Positions 18,433 to 27,533 of a stretch of DNA of 64,000 nucleotides are shown piece after piece. The position numbers and the translations under genes were made by a program. Each line of letters starts with the position of its first letter. Positions within the stretch are counted from its first letter, which is position 1. Origin of the DNA: Duganella sp. Root1480D1 (GTDB lineage: Bacteria > Pseudomonadota > Gammaproteobacteria > Burkholderiales > Burkholderiaceae_D); contig NZ_LMFZ01000001.1 in assembly GCF_001427305.1 (NCBI RefSeq), positions 187,261 through 251,260 on the forward strand. The letters are read 5' to 3'. A model generated the notes under the pieces. It saw nothing but the letters and a program-made list of their open reading frames with translations. It was not told the DNA's origin and did no database searches.

Positions 18433-18598
18433 GCAATCCTCGCGAAGGCGGGCTTGCTTTGATTATGCCGCTTGACAAGTAGCTAAAGTCTCTCCAAATC
18501 TAACGAAGCAAGTCACTCTTTCATCTCATACCACTGGAGAAGAGCAGAACCGGCAAATTTGGGCCTGCCCCAAGGGCCTGACCCGCGAAGAACCGCAA

Positions 18599-18624
18599 AA
18601 AAGGGGCCGAGGCCCCTTTCTTCC
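18599..18624 (-). terminator. Rho-independent terminator of htpG
   Basis: On the minus strand AAGGGGCC-TCG-GGCCCCTTTTTT: a GC-rich stem with a 3-nt loop followed by six T, starting 3 bases past the htpG stop. Confidence 0.85.
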
Positions 18625-18626
18625 GC

Positions 18627-20537
18627 TTACTTCGACAACAGCAATTCGTTCATGCGCTTGACGAAGGATGCCGGGTCGGCCAGGGTGCCGCCTTCAGCCA
18701 GCAAGGCCTGGTCGAACAGGATGTGAGCCCAGTCCTTGAACTTCTCGCCGGCGGCGTCTTCGTACTTCAGGCGCGTGACCAGCGGGTGCTGCGGGTTGAT
18801 TTCCAGGATGGGCTTGGATTCCGGCGCGGCCTGGCCGGCTGCCTTCAGCATGCGCAGCAGGTTGCCCGACAGTTCATGCTCGTCGGCCACCAGGCAGGCT
18901 GGCGAGTCGGTCAGGCGGAAGGTGACGCGCACTTCCTTGGCCTTGTCGGCCAGCGCTTCCTTCATCTTGCCGACCAGTTCCTGGTACTGGGTTTCGGTTT
19001 CGGCGTGTTCCTTCTTCTCCGCCTCGTCTTCCAGCGCGCCCAGGTCCAGGCCGCCCTTGGCTACCGAATGCAGTTCCTTGCCTTCGAAGTCGTTCAGGAA
19101 GGACAGCATCCACTCGTCAACGCGGTCGGTCAGCAGCAACACTTCGACGCCCTTCTTGCGGAAGATCTCCAGGTGTGGCGAGTTCTTGGCGGCGGCAAAG
19201 CTGTCGGCGGTGACGTAGAAGATCTTGTCCTGGCCTTCCTTCATGCGGCCGACATAGGCTTCCAGCGACACGGTCTGTTCGTCGCCCTCGTTGGCGGTCG
19301 AGGCAAAGCGCAGCAGCTTGGCCAGGCGCTCCTTGTTGCTGAAGTCTTCGCCAATGCCCTCTTTCAGCACCTGGCCGAATTCGGTCCAGAAGGTGGCGTA
19401 CTTGTCTTTCTTTTCCTGCTCGTCGGCGTTGGCCAGTTCTTCCAGCATGCCCAGCACGCGCTTGGTCGAGCCCTCGCGGATGGCTTTCACGTCGCGCGAC
19501 TCCTGCAGGATCTCACGCGACACGTTCAGCGGCAGGTCGGCCGAGTCGATCACGCCCTTGACGAAGCGCAGGTAAGTCGGCATCAGTTGCTCGGCGTCGT
19601 CCATGATGAACACGCGCTTGACGTACAGCTTGATGCCGCCGCGCTTGTTGCGGTCCCACAGGTCGAACGGAGCCTTGGCCGGGATGTACAGCAGCTGGGT
19701 GTATTCGCTGCGGCCTTCCACGCGGTTGTGGGTGTAGGCCAGCGGTGCGCCGAAGTCGTGCGATACGTGTTTGTAGAATTCCTCGTACTGTTCCTGCGTG
19801 ATCTCACTCTTGGAGCGGGCCCACAGGGCGCTGGCCTGGTTGATGGTTTCCAGCTCGTCCTTCAGGACGGTTTCTTTCTTCTCTTCGTCCCACTCTTCCT
19901 TCTGCATCTGGATCGGCAGCGAAATGTGGTCGGAGTACTTGCGGATGATGGACTTCAGTTTCCAGCTCGACAACAATTCATCCTCGCCCTCGCGCAGGTG
20001 CAGGATGATGTCGGTGCCACGGCCAGCCTTCTCGATCGGTTCGATCGAGTAATCGCCCTCACCGGCCGACTCCCAGCGCACGCCCTGGGAAGCGTCCAGG
20101 CCGGCGCGGCGCGATTCGACGGTAATCCTGTCGGCTACGATGAAGCCGGAGTAGAAGCCGACGCCAAACTGGCCGATCAGGGCCGCATCCTTCTGCTGGT
20201 CGCCCGACAGCTTGCCGAAAAATTCCTTGGTGCCCGACTTGGCGATGGTACCGAGGTGGGAAATCGCCTCGTCGCGGCTCATGCCGATGCCGTTGTCGGA
20301 AATGGTGATGGTGCGCGCTTCCTTGTCGAAGCCGACGCGGATTTTCAGTTCATGGTCGTTGCCGTACAGGGCATCGTTGTTGATCGCCTCGAAACGCAGC
20401 TTGTCGGCCGCATCGGAAGCATTCGAGACCAGCTCGCGCAGGAAGATTTCCTTGTTCGAGTACAGCGAATGGATCATCAGTTGCAGAAGCTGTTTGACTT
20501 CCGCCTGGAACCCCATGGTTTGCTTGTTTTCTGCCAT
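18627..20537 (-). CDS. htpG: Heat-shock chaperone HtpG (Hsp90)
   Basis: 636 residues, the usual HtpG length. N-terminal ATPase ([44 protein letters not shown]), middle domain and C-terminal dimerisation domain are complete. The start [11 protein letters not shown] at 20537 is chosen over an in-frame start 14 codons upstream because it matches family N-termini and leaves the heat-shock promoter outside the gene. It stands alone between a terminator and a divergent kinase gene. Confidence 0.98.
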   Translation of the reverse strand: MAENKQTMGFQAEVKQLLQLMIHSLYSNKEIFLRELVSNASDAADKLRFEAINNDALYGNDHELKIRVGFDKEARTITISDNGIGMSRDEAISHLGTIAKSGTKEFFGKLSGDQQKDAALIGQFGVGFYSGFIVADRITVESRRAGLDASQGVRWESAGEGDYSIEPIEKAGRGTDIILHLREGEDELLSSWKLKSIIRKYSDHISLPIQMQKEEWDEEKKETVLKDELETINQASALWARSKSEITQEQYEEFYKHVSHDFGAPLAYTHNRVEGRSEYTQLLYIPAKAPFDLWDRNKRGGIKLYVKRVFIMDDAEQLMPTYLRFVKGVIDSADLPLNVSREILQESRDVKAIREGSTKRVLGMLEELANADEQEKKDKYATFWTEFGQVLKEGIGEDFSNKERLAKLLRFASTANEGDEQTVSLEAYVGRMKEGQDKIFYVTADSFAAAKNSPHLEIFRKKGVEVLLLTDRVDEWMLSFLNDFEGKELHSVAKGGLDLGALEDEAEKKEHAETETQYQELVGKMKEALADKAKEVRVTFRLTDSPACLVADEHELSGNLLRMLKAAGQAAPESKPILEINPQHPLVTRLKYEDAAGEKFKDWAHILFDQALLAEGGTLADPASFVKRMNELLLSK

Positions 20538-20577
20538 TTTTACCTCAATAGTCTTATACGGAACTTCGGAAACGCCC

Positions 20578-20605
20578 ACATGGGGCCGCTTCGCCGGATT
20601 TCAAG
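20578..20605 (-). promoter_or_regulatory. Sigma-32 heat-shock promoter of htpG
   Basis: On the minus strand CTTGAAA-N13-CCCCATGT, essentially a perfect sigma-32 consensus, 41 bases upstream of the htpG ATG. It predicts an untranslated leader of roughly 30-35 bases. Confidence 0.92.
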
Positions 20606-20694
20606 CCCCCGGCAACGTTTCAAAAATACAACCTTGTTGTGGACAAGGACTGTTGGTTCTCTTAGCATGGTAACAACAACGCGCCGGAGAGAAT

Positions 20695-22356
20695 GTGATC
20701 AACGAAGGCCTGCTGCACGCGACCCTGCCGAAGGACACTTCGGACGCTTCCATGGTGCGCTGGATGCGCCTGGTACTGGCCGTAGCCTGCCTGTTTACCC
20801 TGGTGGTGGAGCCGGCCGGCCGCGCCGACGTGCTGTCGCTGGGGGTGTTCCTGGCCTACCTGCTGCAAAGCGTGACCCTGCTGTTGCTGGCCAACCGCTC
20901 GATCCTGGTGCGCAGCAAGCTGGTGCACTGGCTCGACGTCGGCTGGTTCACGCTGATGGTATATGTCACCGGCGGCGATTCCAGCTTCTATTTCCTGCTG
21001 TTTTTCTTCGCCATCCTGACCTCGGCCTTCAGCCACGGCTTCGAGGAAGGCGCCCGCATCACGATGGCCGCCTCGCTGGCTTTTGCCCTGACCTCGCTGT
21101 ACACGCACAGCCAGGCCGAAATGGCGGTGGTGATGCTGCGCGCCACTTTCCTGCTGGCCCTCGGTTACATGATCGCGCACTGGGGCGGCATGGCCATGAT
21201 CCAGCGCCAGCGCATGGCCTTGCTGCATGCGGTGAGCCAGATGTCCAATCCGCGCTTCGGGGTCGACCGCACCATCGGCTCGGTGCTCGAGCAAACCCGC
21301 CTGTTCTACCACGCCCATAGCTGCATCCTGCTGATGCATGACAACAGCGCGGCCAGCTGGACCCTGCGCGCGGCCAGCTCGGCCAATGCCGGGCGACCGA
21401 TCCATGCCAGCAACCTGGCGCCGGACGCTGCCGCGCCGCTGCTGGTGGGCGGCGAAGATGCCATTTTGCTGATGCGCCAGCCGCGCGGCGCCTGGCTGCG
21501 GCGCGTGCTGCAACTCAAAAGCTACGACAGCGAACACCAGCGCTGGGTGGAGCAGGACGCCGAGGGCGGTGCAACCCTGGCCGAACTGCTCGATGCGCTG
21601 TCGCTGATCGCGGTGCCGCTGCCGCTGCGGCGCGGCTCCGGGCGCCTGATCGTGGTGTCGCAGCGCCACCACTTCCACAAGTCGGACGCGCTGTTCCTGC
21701 TGCAGATCGCGGCCCAGGCCTTCCCCGTCATCGAGAACATCGAGTTGCTGGACCGCATGGCATCGGAAGCCGTGTTACGCGAGCGCGAGCGTATCGCCCG
21801 CGACTTGCATGACACCACGATCCAGCCCTATATCGGCCTGCGCCACGGGGTGTCGGGCATCCGCCTGAAAGCCGATCCCGGCAACCCGCTGGTGCCGGAC
21901 CTGGACAACCTGCTCGACGTCACCTCGCAGGTGGTGCGCGACTTGCGCAATTACGCCAAAAGCCTGCGCGGCGGACTGGAGATGAAGGAGCCCGAATTGC
22001 TGATCGCCCTGCGCCGGCAAGCGGCGCAACTGCGCCAGTTCTACGACGTGCACATCAATGTCGACACCAAGGGCGAGCTGCATATGAGCGACCGCCTGGC
22101 AGCCGAAGTGTTCCAGATCGTCAATGAGGGCATGAGCAATATCTGCAAACATACAACAGCGCGCAACGGCTATATCGAGCTGGCCTGCACGGCCGGCCAG
22201 TTGAGCGTGCGAATTGAGAATGAATGTTCGGGCCAGCCGGTGCTAGACTTTACTCCGAGCTCAATCGCTGAACGCGCCGCCGCCCTGGGCGGTGAAGCGC
22301 GCGTGCTGCGCGGCCGCCAGAACAACACTGCGGTACAGATCGTGATTCCGGTGTGA
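20695..22356 (+). CDS. NarX/DegS-type membrane sensor histidine kinase
   Basis: 553 residues. Five or six N-terminal membrane helices (about 25-165), a GAF-like region (about 185-350), then HisKA_3 with H372 in RERERIARDLHDTTIQ and an HATPase domain (FQIVNEGMSNICKHT). Starts at GTG 20695 with a GGAGAG site upstream; the ATG overlapping it is followed at once by a stop. Partner regulator 8 bases downstream. Adjacent to the Tad locus, which it may control; the signal is unknown. Confidence 0.92.
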   Translation: MINEGLLHATLPKDTSDASMVRWMRLVLAVACLFTLVVEPAGRADVLSLGVFLAYLLQSVTLLLLANRSILVRSKLVHWLDVGWFTLMVYVTGGDSSFYFLLFFFAILTSAFSHGFEEGARITMAASLAFALTSLYTHSQAEMAVVMLRATFLLALGYMIAHWGGMAMIQRQRMALLHAVSQMSNPRFGVDRTIGSVLEQTRLFYHAHSCILLMHDNSAASWTLRAASSANAGRPIHASNLAPDAAAPLLVGGEDAILLMRQPRGAWLRRVLQLKSYDSEHQRWVEQDAEGGATLAELLDALSLIAVPLPLRRGSGRLIVVSQRHHFHKSDALFLLQIAAQAFPVIENIELLDRMASEAVLRERERIARDLHDTTIQPYIGLRHGVSGIRLKADPGNPLVPDLDNLLDVTSQVVRDLRNYAKSLRGGLEMKEPELLIALRRQAAQLRQFYDVHINVDTKGELHMSDRLAAEVFQIVNEGMSNICKHTTARNGYIELACTAGQLSVRIENECSGQPVLDFTPSSIAERAAALGGEARVLRGRQNNTAVQIVIPV

Positions 22357-22363
22357 GGGGAGT

Positions 22364-23053
22364 ATGGGGCAAGCCGATAAACGTATCCGCATCATGCTGG
22401 TCGATGACCACAAGACCCTGCTATGGGGCCTGGGCAAGCTGATCGAAAGCGAAGCGCTGAACATGCTGGTGGTCGGTACCGCGCGCGACTGCGACAGCGC
22501 GCTGGCTATGGCGCCTGAAGTGCTGCCCGACGTCATCCTGCTGGACATCGACCTGGGCGGCACCTGTTCGCTGGACATCATGCCGCGCCTGCTGGCAGGC
22601 TGCAACGGTGCGCGCGTACTGGTGCTGTCGGGCACGCGCGACCGCGAACTGCTGGACCGTGCAGTGATGCTCGGTGCGCGCGGCGTGGTCAGCAAGGATG
22701 AACCGGCCGAGATTGTCCTGAAGGCTATCGAAAAAGTCCACGGCGGCGAGCTGTGGCTCGACGGCATCATGCTCAGCCGCGTGTTCGAAGCCATGCGCAA
22801 TCCCCAGGCGGCGCGGCGGCAAGACCCGGAACTGGACAAGATTGCCCAGCTCACCGCCAAGGAAAGGCGCATCTGCAGCTTGATTGCAACAGGTGGCGGT
22901 GCGGTGAACAAGGCTTTGGCGCAACAACTGTTTATTTCCGAGCACACTTTACGCAACCATTTGACCACCATCTACCACAAGCTGGGCGTGTCAAACCGCC
23001 TGGACCTGTACGTGTTCGCCACCAAGCACAGGCTCGATCAGGCCGACCTGTAG
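22364..23053 (+). CDS. NarL/LuxR-family response regulator
   Basis: 229 residues. REC domain with D61 in VILLDIDLGG and a C-terminal LuxR-type helix-turn-helix (LTAKERRICSLIATGGGAVNKALAQQLFISEHTLRNHLTTIYHKLGV). The HTH carries a short Gly-rich insertion compared with typical NarL proteins. Cognate partner of the kinase just upstream. It is the last gene before the Tad promoter region, so a direct role in pilus regulation is plausible. Confidence 0.93.
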   Translation: MGQADKRIRIMLVDDHKTLLWGLGKLIESEALNMLVVGTARDCDSALAMAPEVLPDVILLDIDLGGTCSLDIMPRLLAGCNGARVLVLSGTRDRELLDRAVMLGARGVVSKDEPAEIVLKAIEKVHGGELWLDGIMLSRVFEAMRNPQAARRQDPELDKIAQLTAKERRICSLIATGGGAVNKALAQQLFISEHTLRNHLTTIYHKLGVSNRLDLYVFATKHRLDQADL

Positions 23054-23065
23054 CGTCCCCATCGC

Positions 23066-23088
23066 CCCCTGCCCACTACCGGCAGGGG
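23066..23088 (+). terminator. Hairpin after the response regulator gene
   Basis: CCCCTGCC-N7-GGCAGGGG, perfect 8-bp arms, 12 bases past the stop. No T-run follows, so it may terminate weakly or simply protect the mRNA 3' end. Confidence 0.45.
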
Positions 23089-23127
23089 TGCCCAAAACAT
23101 TTCCATCGACACATCTTCATTGAACCG

Positions 23128-23194
23128 GGACAAATGTCCTGATTCCTGCTGGAAAAAAATGACTTCTGTCACGGCCAGAAAAGGACAGATGTTT
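23128..23194. promoter_or_regulatory. Paired GGACA-R-ATGT motifs upstream of the Tad locus
   Basis: GGACAAATGTCC (23128-23139, a small inverted repeat) and GGACAGATGTTT (23183-23194) lie 55 bases apart in the 249-base gap before the first pilin-like gene. They could be operator sites for the adjacent NarL-type regulator. No convincing sigma-70 promoter was recognised in the gap. Confidence 0.35.
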
Positions 23195-23302
23195 GATGGA
23201 ACTCAACACGAGGGAGCCTAAAGTGGACTCATCAGCACGGCAAAACATGTCGGCTGAGACTAGAACCAGGCAAGGCCAACACAACCATGTCCGGAGTACA
23301 GA

Positions 23303-23446
23303 ATGCGTAGCAGATTCATGCCGCCCCACATCGCAAGCTTCATCGCCGACGAAGACGGCCGGGCCTTTTACGAATATGTACTTGTAGCCTCACTGACAGT
23401 TGTCGTCGGCATCATTGTGCTTCTAGCGCTTGGAAAAGGCAGGTGA
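23303..23446 (+). CDS. Degenerate Flp-like mini pilin
   Basis: 47 residues from ATG 23303, with GGAG six bases upstream. The C-terminal part FIADEDGRAFYEYVLVASLTVVVGIIVLLALGKGR keeps the layout of Flp pilins next door: acidic stretch, small residue, aromatic-Glu-Tyr, then a hydrophobic helix. The usual GVTAIEYGLI is altered to GRAFYEYVLV and nothing follows the helix. It is upstream of two normal Flp genes. It could be a minor pilin, a pseudopilin or a decaying duplicate. Confidence 0.6.
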   Translation: MRSRFMPPHIASFIADEDGRAFYEYVLVASLTVVVGIIVLLALGKGR

Positions 23447-23514
23447 AACGGGCTTGTTCCGTGAAGCTGCAAACACTTTGGTGCAGTTTATTCAACGTCC
23501 TGAAAGGAATCATC

Positions 23515-23688
23515 ATGAAAGCCATCCAAAAATTCATCCGCGACGAACAAGGCGTGACCGCTATCGAATACGGCCTGATCGCTGCCCTGATCGCTGTCGT
23601 GATCATCGCCGCCGTCAAACTGATCGGCACCCAACTGGATAAGACCTTCGACAAGATCGGCACGGCGCTCACCACCGCCAACAGCTAA
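23515..23688 (+). CDS. flp: Flp-family major type IVb pilin
   Basis: 57 residues with the canonical Flp layout: short basic leader MKAIQKFIRDEQG, processing-site region GVTAIEYGLIAALIAVVIIAAV with the conserved Glu-Tyr pair, and a short polar tail. AAAGGAA lies upstream of the ATG. The prepilin peptidase that should cleave it after the glycine is encoded at 24979. Assembled into thin adhesive Tad pili by the machinery downstream. Confidence 0.95.
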   Translation: MKAIQKFIRDEQGVTAIEYGLIAALIAVVIIAAVKLIGTQLDKTFDKIGTALTTANS

Positions 23689-23756
23689 GTCTGGTCCCTG
23701 CGTCCGGCGAGGCTTCCCCCGCCTCCCCGGACGAATTTTTTACCTGGAGGTCGATC

Positions 23757-23933
23757 GTGAAAGACCAATTCTTACGCTTCCTCCGCAACGACTCGGGCGT
23801 CTCGGCAATCGAGTACGCATTGCTGGCAGGACTGATCGCCGTGGTCATCGTCGTCAGCGTCGGCAAGGCCGGCACCCAGCTTCTTTCGCTGTTCACCTTC
23901 GTCAAATCCCAAGTCTTGCTGGCCACATCATGA
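23757..23933 (+). CDS. Second Flp-family pilin
   Basis: 58 residues from GTG 23757, seven bases after a strong GGAGG. Sequence MKDQFLRFLRNDSGVSAIEYALLAGLIAVVIVVSVG has the Gly-x3-Ile-Glu-Tyr processing region and a 20-residue hydrophobic helix, but the tail is more hydrophobic than in the first Flp. The stop overlaps the next start (ATGA). Probably a second major or a minor pilin. Confidence 0.92.
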   Translation: MKDQFLRFLRNDSGVSAIEYALLAGLIAVVIVVSVGKAGTQLLSLFTFVKSQVLLATS

Positions 23934-24982
23934 GCGCCGTCCTTACCCAACGCATCGCGACCCGTCCCAGCCTGCCACGCGCCCTGCTGCGCGAGCATGC
24001 CCTGCTGCTGGCCATCGTCGCCCTGGAACTGGCCGCCGCCCTGGCGCTGTGCGCTGCCTACCCGGATAAATACCGCCACAACCTGCAACTGGAAGGCTAC
24101 CTCGCGACCCTGGCGATGGGCCTGGTGTTTGCGCTGTGCGGCTACACCATTTACGTCATGATCTTCCAGCGCCCCGAGCATCTGGTGCGCTACCTGAAAC
24201 AACACCTGTCGGCCTACCTGACGCGCGAGCGGCTGCTGTTCTCGGCACCGGTGCTGGGCATGATGCCGCTGTTCGCCGCCAGCTTCACCGTGCTGAAAGC
24301 CGCGGTGCCGATGGTGCAGCCGTATGCCTGGGATGCCCGCATGGCCGCCGCCGACGCCTGGCTGCATGGCGGCGCGCAACCCTGGGAACTGCTGCAGCCG
24401 GTATTCGGCAACCCGCTGATGACGGCCATCCTGAATTTCAATTACCACCTGTGGTTCTTCATCGTGCTGGCGACCGTCTACTGGCTGGCCTTCAACCTGG
24501 AGCGCCGCCAGTTGCGCATGCAGTTCATGCTGAGCTTTGTGCTGAGCTGGATCCTGCTGGGCAATGTGATGGCCATGCTGTTCTCTTCGGTTGGCCCCTG
24601 CTACTACGGCTTCATGGTGCCGGGCGCCGATCCGTTCGCCGGCCTGATGCATTACCTGCGCGATGCCGACAAGGTGATCCCGGTGATGGCCCTGCAAGTG
24701 CAGGACACGCTGTGGCACGACTACTCGCTGCACAGCGGTACCAACGCCCTCAGCATTTCCGCCATGCCCAGCATGCACGTGGCCAGTTCGGTGCTGCTGG
24801 CCCTGCTCGGCTGGCGCCTGAACCGCGCTGCCGGCATCGCCCTCACCGTGTTTGCCGTGCTGATCCAGGTCGGCTCGGTGCACCTGGGCTGGCATTACGC
24901 CATCGACGGCTATGCCGGCGCCCTGGGCGCCATCGTCATCTGGACCCTGTGCGGCAAGCTGCTGCAGCGGAGCGAACAATGA
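23930..24982 (+). CDS. PAP2-superfamily membrane phosphatase/transferase
   Basis: 350 residues with about seven membrane helices. C-terminal PAP2 signature: SAMPSMHVASSVLLALLGWRLN and VHLGWHYAIDGYAG with the active-site histidines. This is the inositolphosphotransferase-like PAP2 branch that acts on lipid phosphates or lipid-linked substrates. It overlaps the pilin gene before it and the prepilin peptidase after it by four bases each, so it is an integral member of the Tad operon although it is not a standard Tad component. Confidence 0.85.
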   Translation: MSAVLTQRIATRPSLPRALLREHALLLAIVALELAAALALCAAYPDKYRHNLQLEGYLATLAMGLVFALCGYTIYVMIFQRPEHLVRYLKQHLSAYLTRERLLFSAPVLGMMPLFAASFTVLKAAVPMVQPYAWDARMAAADAWLHGGAQPWELLQPVFGNPLMTAILNFNYHLWFFIVLATVYWLAFNLERRQLRMQFMLSFVLSWILLGNVMAMLFSSVGPCYYGFMVPGADPFAGLMHYLRDADKVIPVMALQVQDTLWHDYSLHSGTNALSISAMPSMHVASSVLLALLGWRLNRAAGIALTVFAVLIQVGSVHLGWHYAIDGYAGALGAIVIWTLCGKLLQRSEQ

Positions 24983-25566
24983 ATTTCGATACCCGCGCCC
25001 TGCTGCCCATCGTGCTGCTGGCTGGCCTGCTGGCCTGGGCCGTGGCCAGCGACGTGCGCAGCCGCCGCATTCCCAACAAGCTGGTCCTGCTGGGCCTGGT
25101 GTCCGGGCTGGCGCTGCAGGCCACCGTGACGCCGGGCGCCGGCCTGTTCAGCGAACCGTTCGGCGCGCTGGGCATGCTGAAAGCCGGGGCCGGCATGTTG
25201 CTGGGCCTGCTCCTGCTGCTGCCGATGTATGCGCTGGGCGCGATGGGTGCCGGCGACGTCAAGCTGATGGCCATGCTGGGCGCCTTCCTCGGTCCGCTCG
25301 ACATCCTCGGCGCCGGCCTGGCCAGCGTGCTGGCCGGCGGCGTGCTGGCCCTGCTGGTGGCTTTGTTCCAGGGCAGCCTGTGCAAGGTGGCCAGCAACGT
25401 CAAGCTCATGGTGCTGGGCAGCGTGCTGCGCGGCATGTCGGGCGGCAGCGCCCGCATCGATGCCCCGTCCGCTGCCACCGGCCAACTACCCTATGCGGTG
25501 GCGATTGCCACCGGCACGGTGTGCTACCTGTTGCTGACCCGTTATCTCGGCTGGAGCCTGCTATGA
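24979..25566 (+). CDS. cpaA: Prepilin peptidase CpaA/TadV (A24 family)
   Basis: 195 residues, multi-helix. The two aspartates of the A24 family are present: D in AVASDVRSRRIPNK and D in GAMGAGDVKLMAMLG. It lacks the long N-terminal domain of PilD-type enzymes, as expected for TadV/CpaA. Cleaves Flp leaders. Start at ATG 24979 overlaps the PAP2 stop, and the stop overlaps the following start. Confidence 0.94.
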   Translation: MNFDTRALLPIVLLAGLLAWAVASDVRSRRIPNKLVLLGLVSGLALQATVTPGAGLFSEPFGALGMLKAGAGMLLGLLLLLPMYALGAMGAGDVKLMAMLGAFLGPLDILGAGLASVLAGGVLALLVALFQGSLCKVASNVKLMVLGSVLRGMSGGSARIDAPSAATGQLPYAVAIATGTVCYLLLTRYLGWSLL

Positions 25567-26180
25567 ATGCCAACCACATCCTCGGTTCGCGCGCCGCCAA
25601 CCTGCTCGCTGCCGGTGCACTGGCCAGCGTCTGGCTGTTGTTCTCGGTGGCCCACGCGCGCGCCTTCAACGCCACCGGCGACTGGACTTACCTGCTGTTC
25701 GTGGCCTCGGAAACCCTGGTGGCGGCATTGTTCATGCTTCGCTCGGAGCCGGCCGCGGTGTCGCATTCGCCGCTGGACTGGGCGCTGGCCATCGCCTCCA
25801 CCGGCGCGCCCTTCTTCTTTGCCCCCAGCGGCGAAGGCCTGCTGCCCGCGGCGCGTGCCCTGATCGTGCTCGGCGCGCTGCTGCAGATCGGCGGGCTGCT
25901 GTCTCTCAACCGCAGCTTCGGCCTGGTCGCTGCGCGGCGCCAGATCAAGACCACGGGGCTGTATCGCTGGATCCGCCATCCGCTGTATGCCAGCTACCTG
26001 CTCAGCTACCTGGGGTATGTGCTGTCCAATACCAGCGCCGGCAACAGCGCCACCTGCCTGGTCGCCTCGCTGCTGCTGCTGGCCCGCCTGCAGCGCGAAG
26101 AGCGGTTCCTGTCGCGCGATAGCGAGTATCTGCTGTACATGCGCCGCGTGAAATACCGCGTCCTGCCAATGGTGTTTTAA
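25563..26180 (+). CDS. Isoprenylcysteine carboxyl methyltransferase-like membrane protein
   Basis: 205 residues, about five membrane helices. The C-terminal motif region is that of the ICMT/PEMT group: IKTTGLYRWIRHPLYASYLLSYLGY and LQREERFLSRDSEYLLYMRRVKYRVLP. Members methylate carboxylates or amines at the membrane using SAM. Starts at ATG 25563 inside the cpaA stop. Not a known Tad part; the target might be a lipid or a pilin/lipoprotein group. The function here is unknown. Confidence 0.82.
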   Translation: MNANHILGSRAANLLAAGALASVWLLFSVAHARAFNATGDWTYLLFVASETLVAALFMLRSEPAAVSHSPLDWALAIASTGAPFFFAPSGEGLLPAARALIVLGALLQIGGLLSLNRSFGLVAARRQIKTTGLYRWIRHPLYASYLLSYLGYVLSNTSAGNSATCLVASLLLLARLQREERFLSRDSEYLLYMRRVKYRVLPMVF

Positions 26181-26192
26181 GAGAGGTCCGCC

Positions 26193-27509
26193 ATGCCTGC
26201 CGATTTTGAAGAACCAAGCAAGCGCCCCTGGGCTGACGACCCGCTGCGCGTTCCCGCACCGCGCACGGTGGAAGAAACCGGGCTGCCCTTCCTGCTGCTG
26301 GTGGAACTGACCAGCAAGGTGCTGTACCAGCGCGGCCAGATCAAGCTCAACGAGCTGGCCGGCCACCTGAAGCTGCCGCCGTCGGTGCTGGAGCCGGTGC
26401 TGGCCTTCATGCGCACCGAAAAGCTGATGGAGATGATGCGCCGCGGCGTCAGCAACACCGATGCCGACATCGTCTACAACCTGACCGATACGGGCCGCGC
26501 CCGCGCTGCGGAGTTCGTGCGCCGCGACGCCTATGCCGGCGCCGCCCCGGTAACCTTTAGCGATTATGCCGAACGCGTGCGCGCCCATAGCGTGGCGCAG
26601 ATGCACGTCAAGCGCGAACACATTCGCAAGACGTTCGATGGCATCGTCGCCAGCCCTGCAGTGCTTGACCAGTTGGGCGCGGCCATGAACAGTGGCCGCG
26701 CCATCTTTATCCATGGTCCGGCCGGCAGCGGAAAAACCTACCTGGCAGAGCGCCTGAACGGCCTGCTGCAAGGCCAGATCGCCGTGCCCCATGCGCTGCT
26801 AGTCGACGGCGACATCATCCCGGTCTACGACCCGGTGCTGCACACCGCCATCGAAGACACGGCGCCTGCCGGCATGCTGTTCGACCGCCGCACCCCTCGC
26901 GACCAGCGCTGGGTGCGCAGCCAGCGACCTGCCGTGATCACCGGCGGCGAACTGACCCTGGAAGCGCTGGACTTGCGCTTCGACCCCACCACCCGCCTGT
27001 ACCAGGCGCCGCCGCACCTGAAGGCCAATGGCGGCATCTTCATCATCGACGACCTGGGGCGCCAGCGCTGCTCGCCGGTCGAACTGATGAACCGCTGGAT
27101 CGTGCCGATGGACCGCCAGGTCGATTACCTGTCGCTGCAGAACGGCTACAAGTTCCCGGTGCCGTTCGACGTGGTGGTGATCTTTTCCTCCAACCTGCCG
27201 CCCGAATCGCTGGCCGACGGTTCTTTCCTGCGCCGCCTGGGCTACAAGATCCACGTCGGCCCGCTCAATCCGGAACAGTACGAAACCGTGTTCCGCCAGG
27301 TGTGCCAGCGCTACACGGTGCCATTCGAGGCCGAGACTTTCGCCTGGCTGATGCGCCAGCACCATACACACGAACGGCCGCTGATGGCCTGCTATCCACG
27401 CGACCTGGTATCGCAGTTGCACGACCTGGCCGCCTATGAAGGACGCCTGCCCTCGCTCGACATCGCCTCGCTCGGGTGGGCATGGGACAACTATTTTTCA
27501 GCGGCTTAA
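26193..27509 (+). CDS. AAA+ ATPase of the Tad locus
   Basis: 438 residues. N-terminal winged-helix-like region (about 30-110), then an AAA+ core with Walker A HGPAGSGKT (175-182), Walker B GGIFIIDDLGR, and a sensor-1 region VVIFSSNLPP. It differs from CpaF (secretion ATPase) and CpaE, which are encoded further down. A remodelling or regulatory ATPase is likely. Twelve bases after the methyltransferase gene and 24 bases before cpaB. Confidence 0.8.
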   Translation: MPADFEEPSKRPWADDPLRVPAPRTVEETGLPFLLLVELTSKVLYQRGQIKLNELAGHLKLPPSVLEPVLAFMRTEKLMEMMRRGVSNTDADIVYNLTDTGRARAAEFVRRDAYAGAAPVTFSDYAERVRAHSVAQMHVKREHIRKTFDGIVASPAVLDQLGAAMNSGRAIFIHGPAGSGKTYLAERLNGLLQGQIAVPHALLVDGDIIPVYDPVLHTAIEDTAPAGMLFDRRTPRDQRWVRSQRPAVITGGELTLEALDLRFDPTTRLYQAPPHLKANGGIFIIDDLGRQRCSPVELMNRWIVPMDRQVDYLSLQNGYKFPVPFDVVVIFSSNLPPESLADGSFLRRLGYKIHVGPLNPEQYETVFRQVCQRYTVPFEAETFAWLMRQHHTHERPLMACYPRDLVSQLHDLAAYEGRLPSLDIASLGWAWDNYFSAA

Positions 27510-27533
27510 AAACAAGGACGCAAGGGGATAATC

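Noticed and set aside
18560..18592. GGCCTG...CCTGACCC stretch as a further REP-like copy
   Set aside because: Arms do not pair over more than a few bases and the ACCGGT flanks of the family are missing.
23193..23387. Possible 64-residue protein overlapping the mini pilin gene
   Set aside because: Composition is unlike a real protein, it has no homologous pattern, and the overlapping pilin-like frame has a better ribosome site and a membrane helix.
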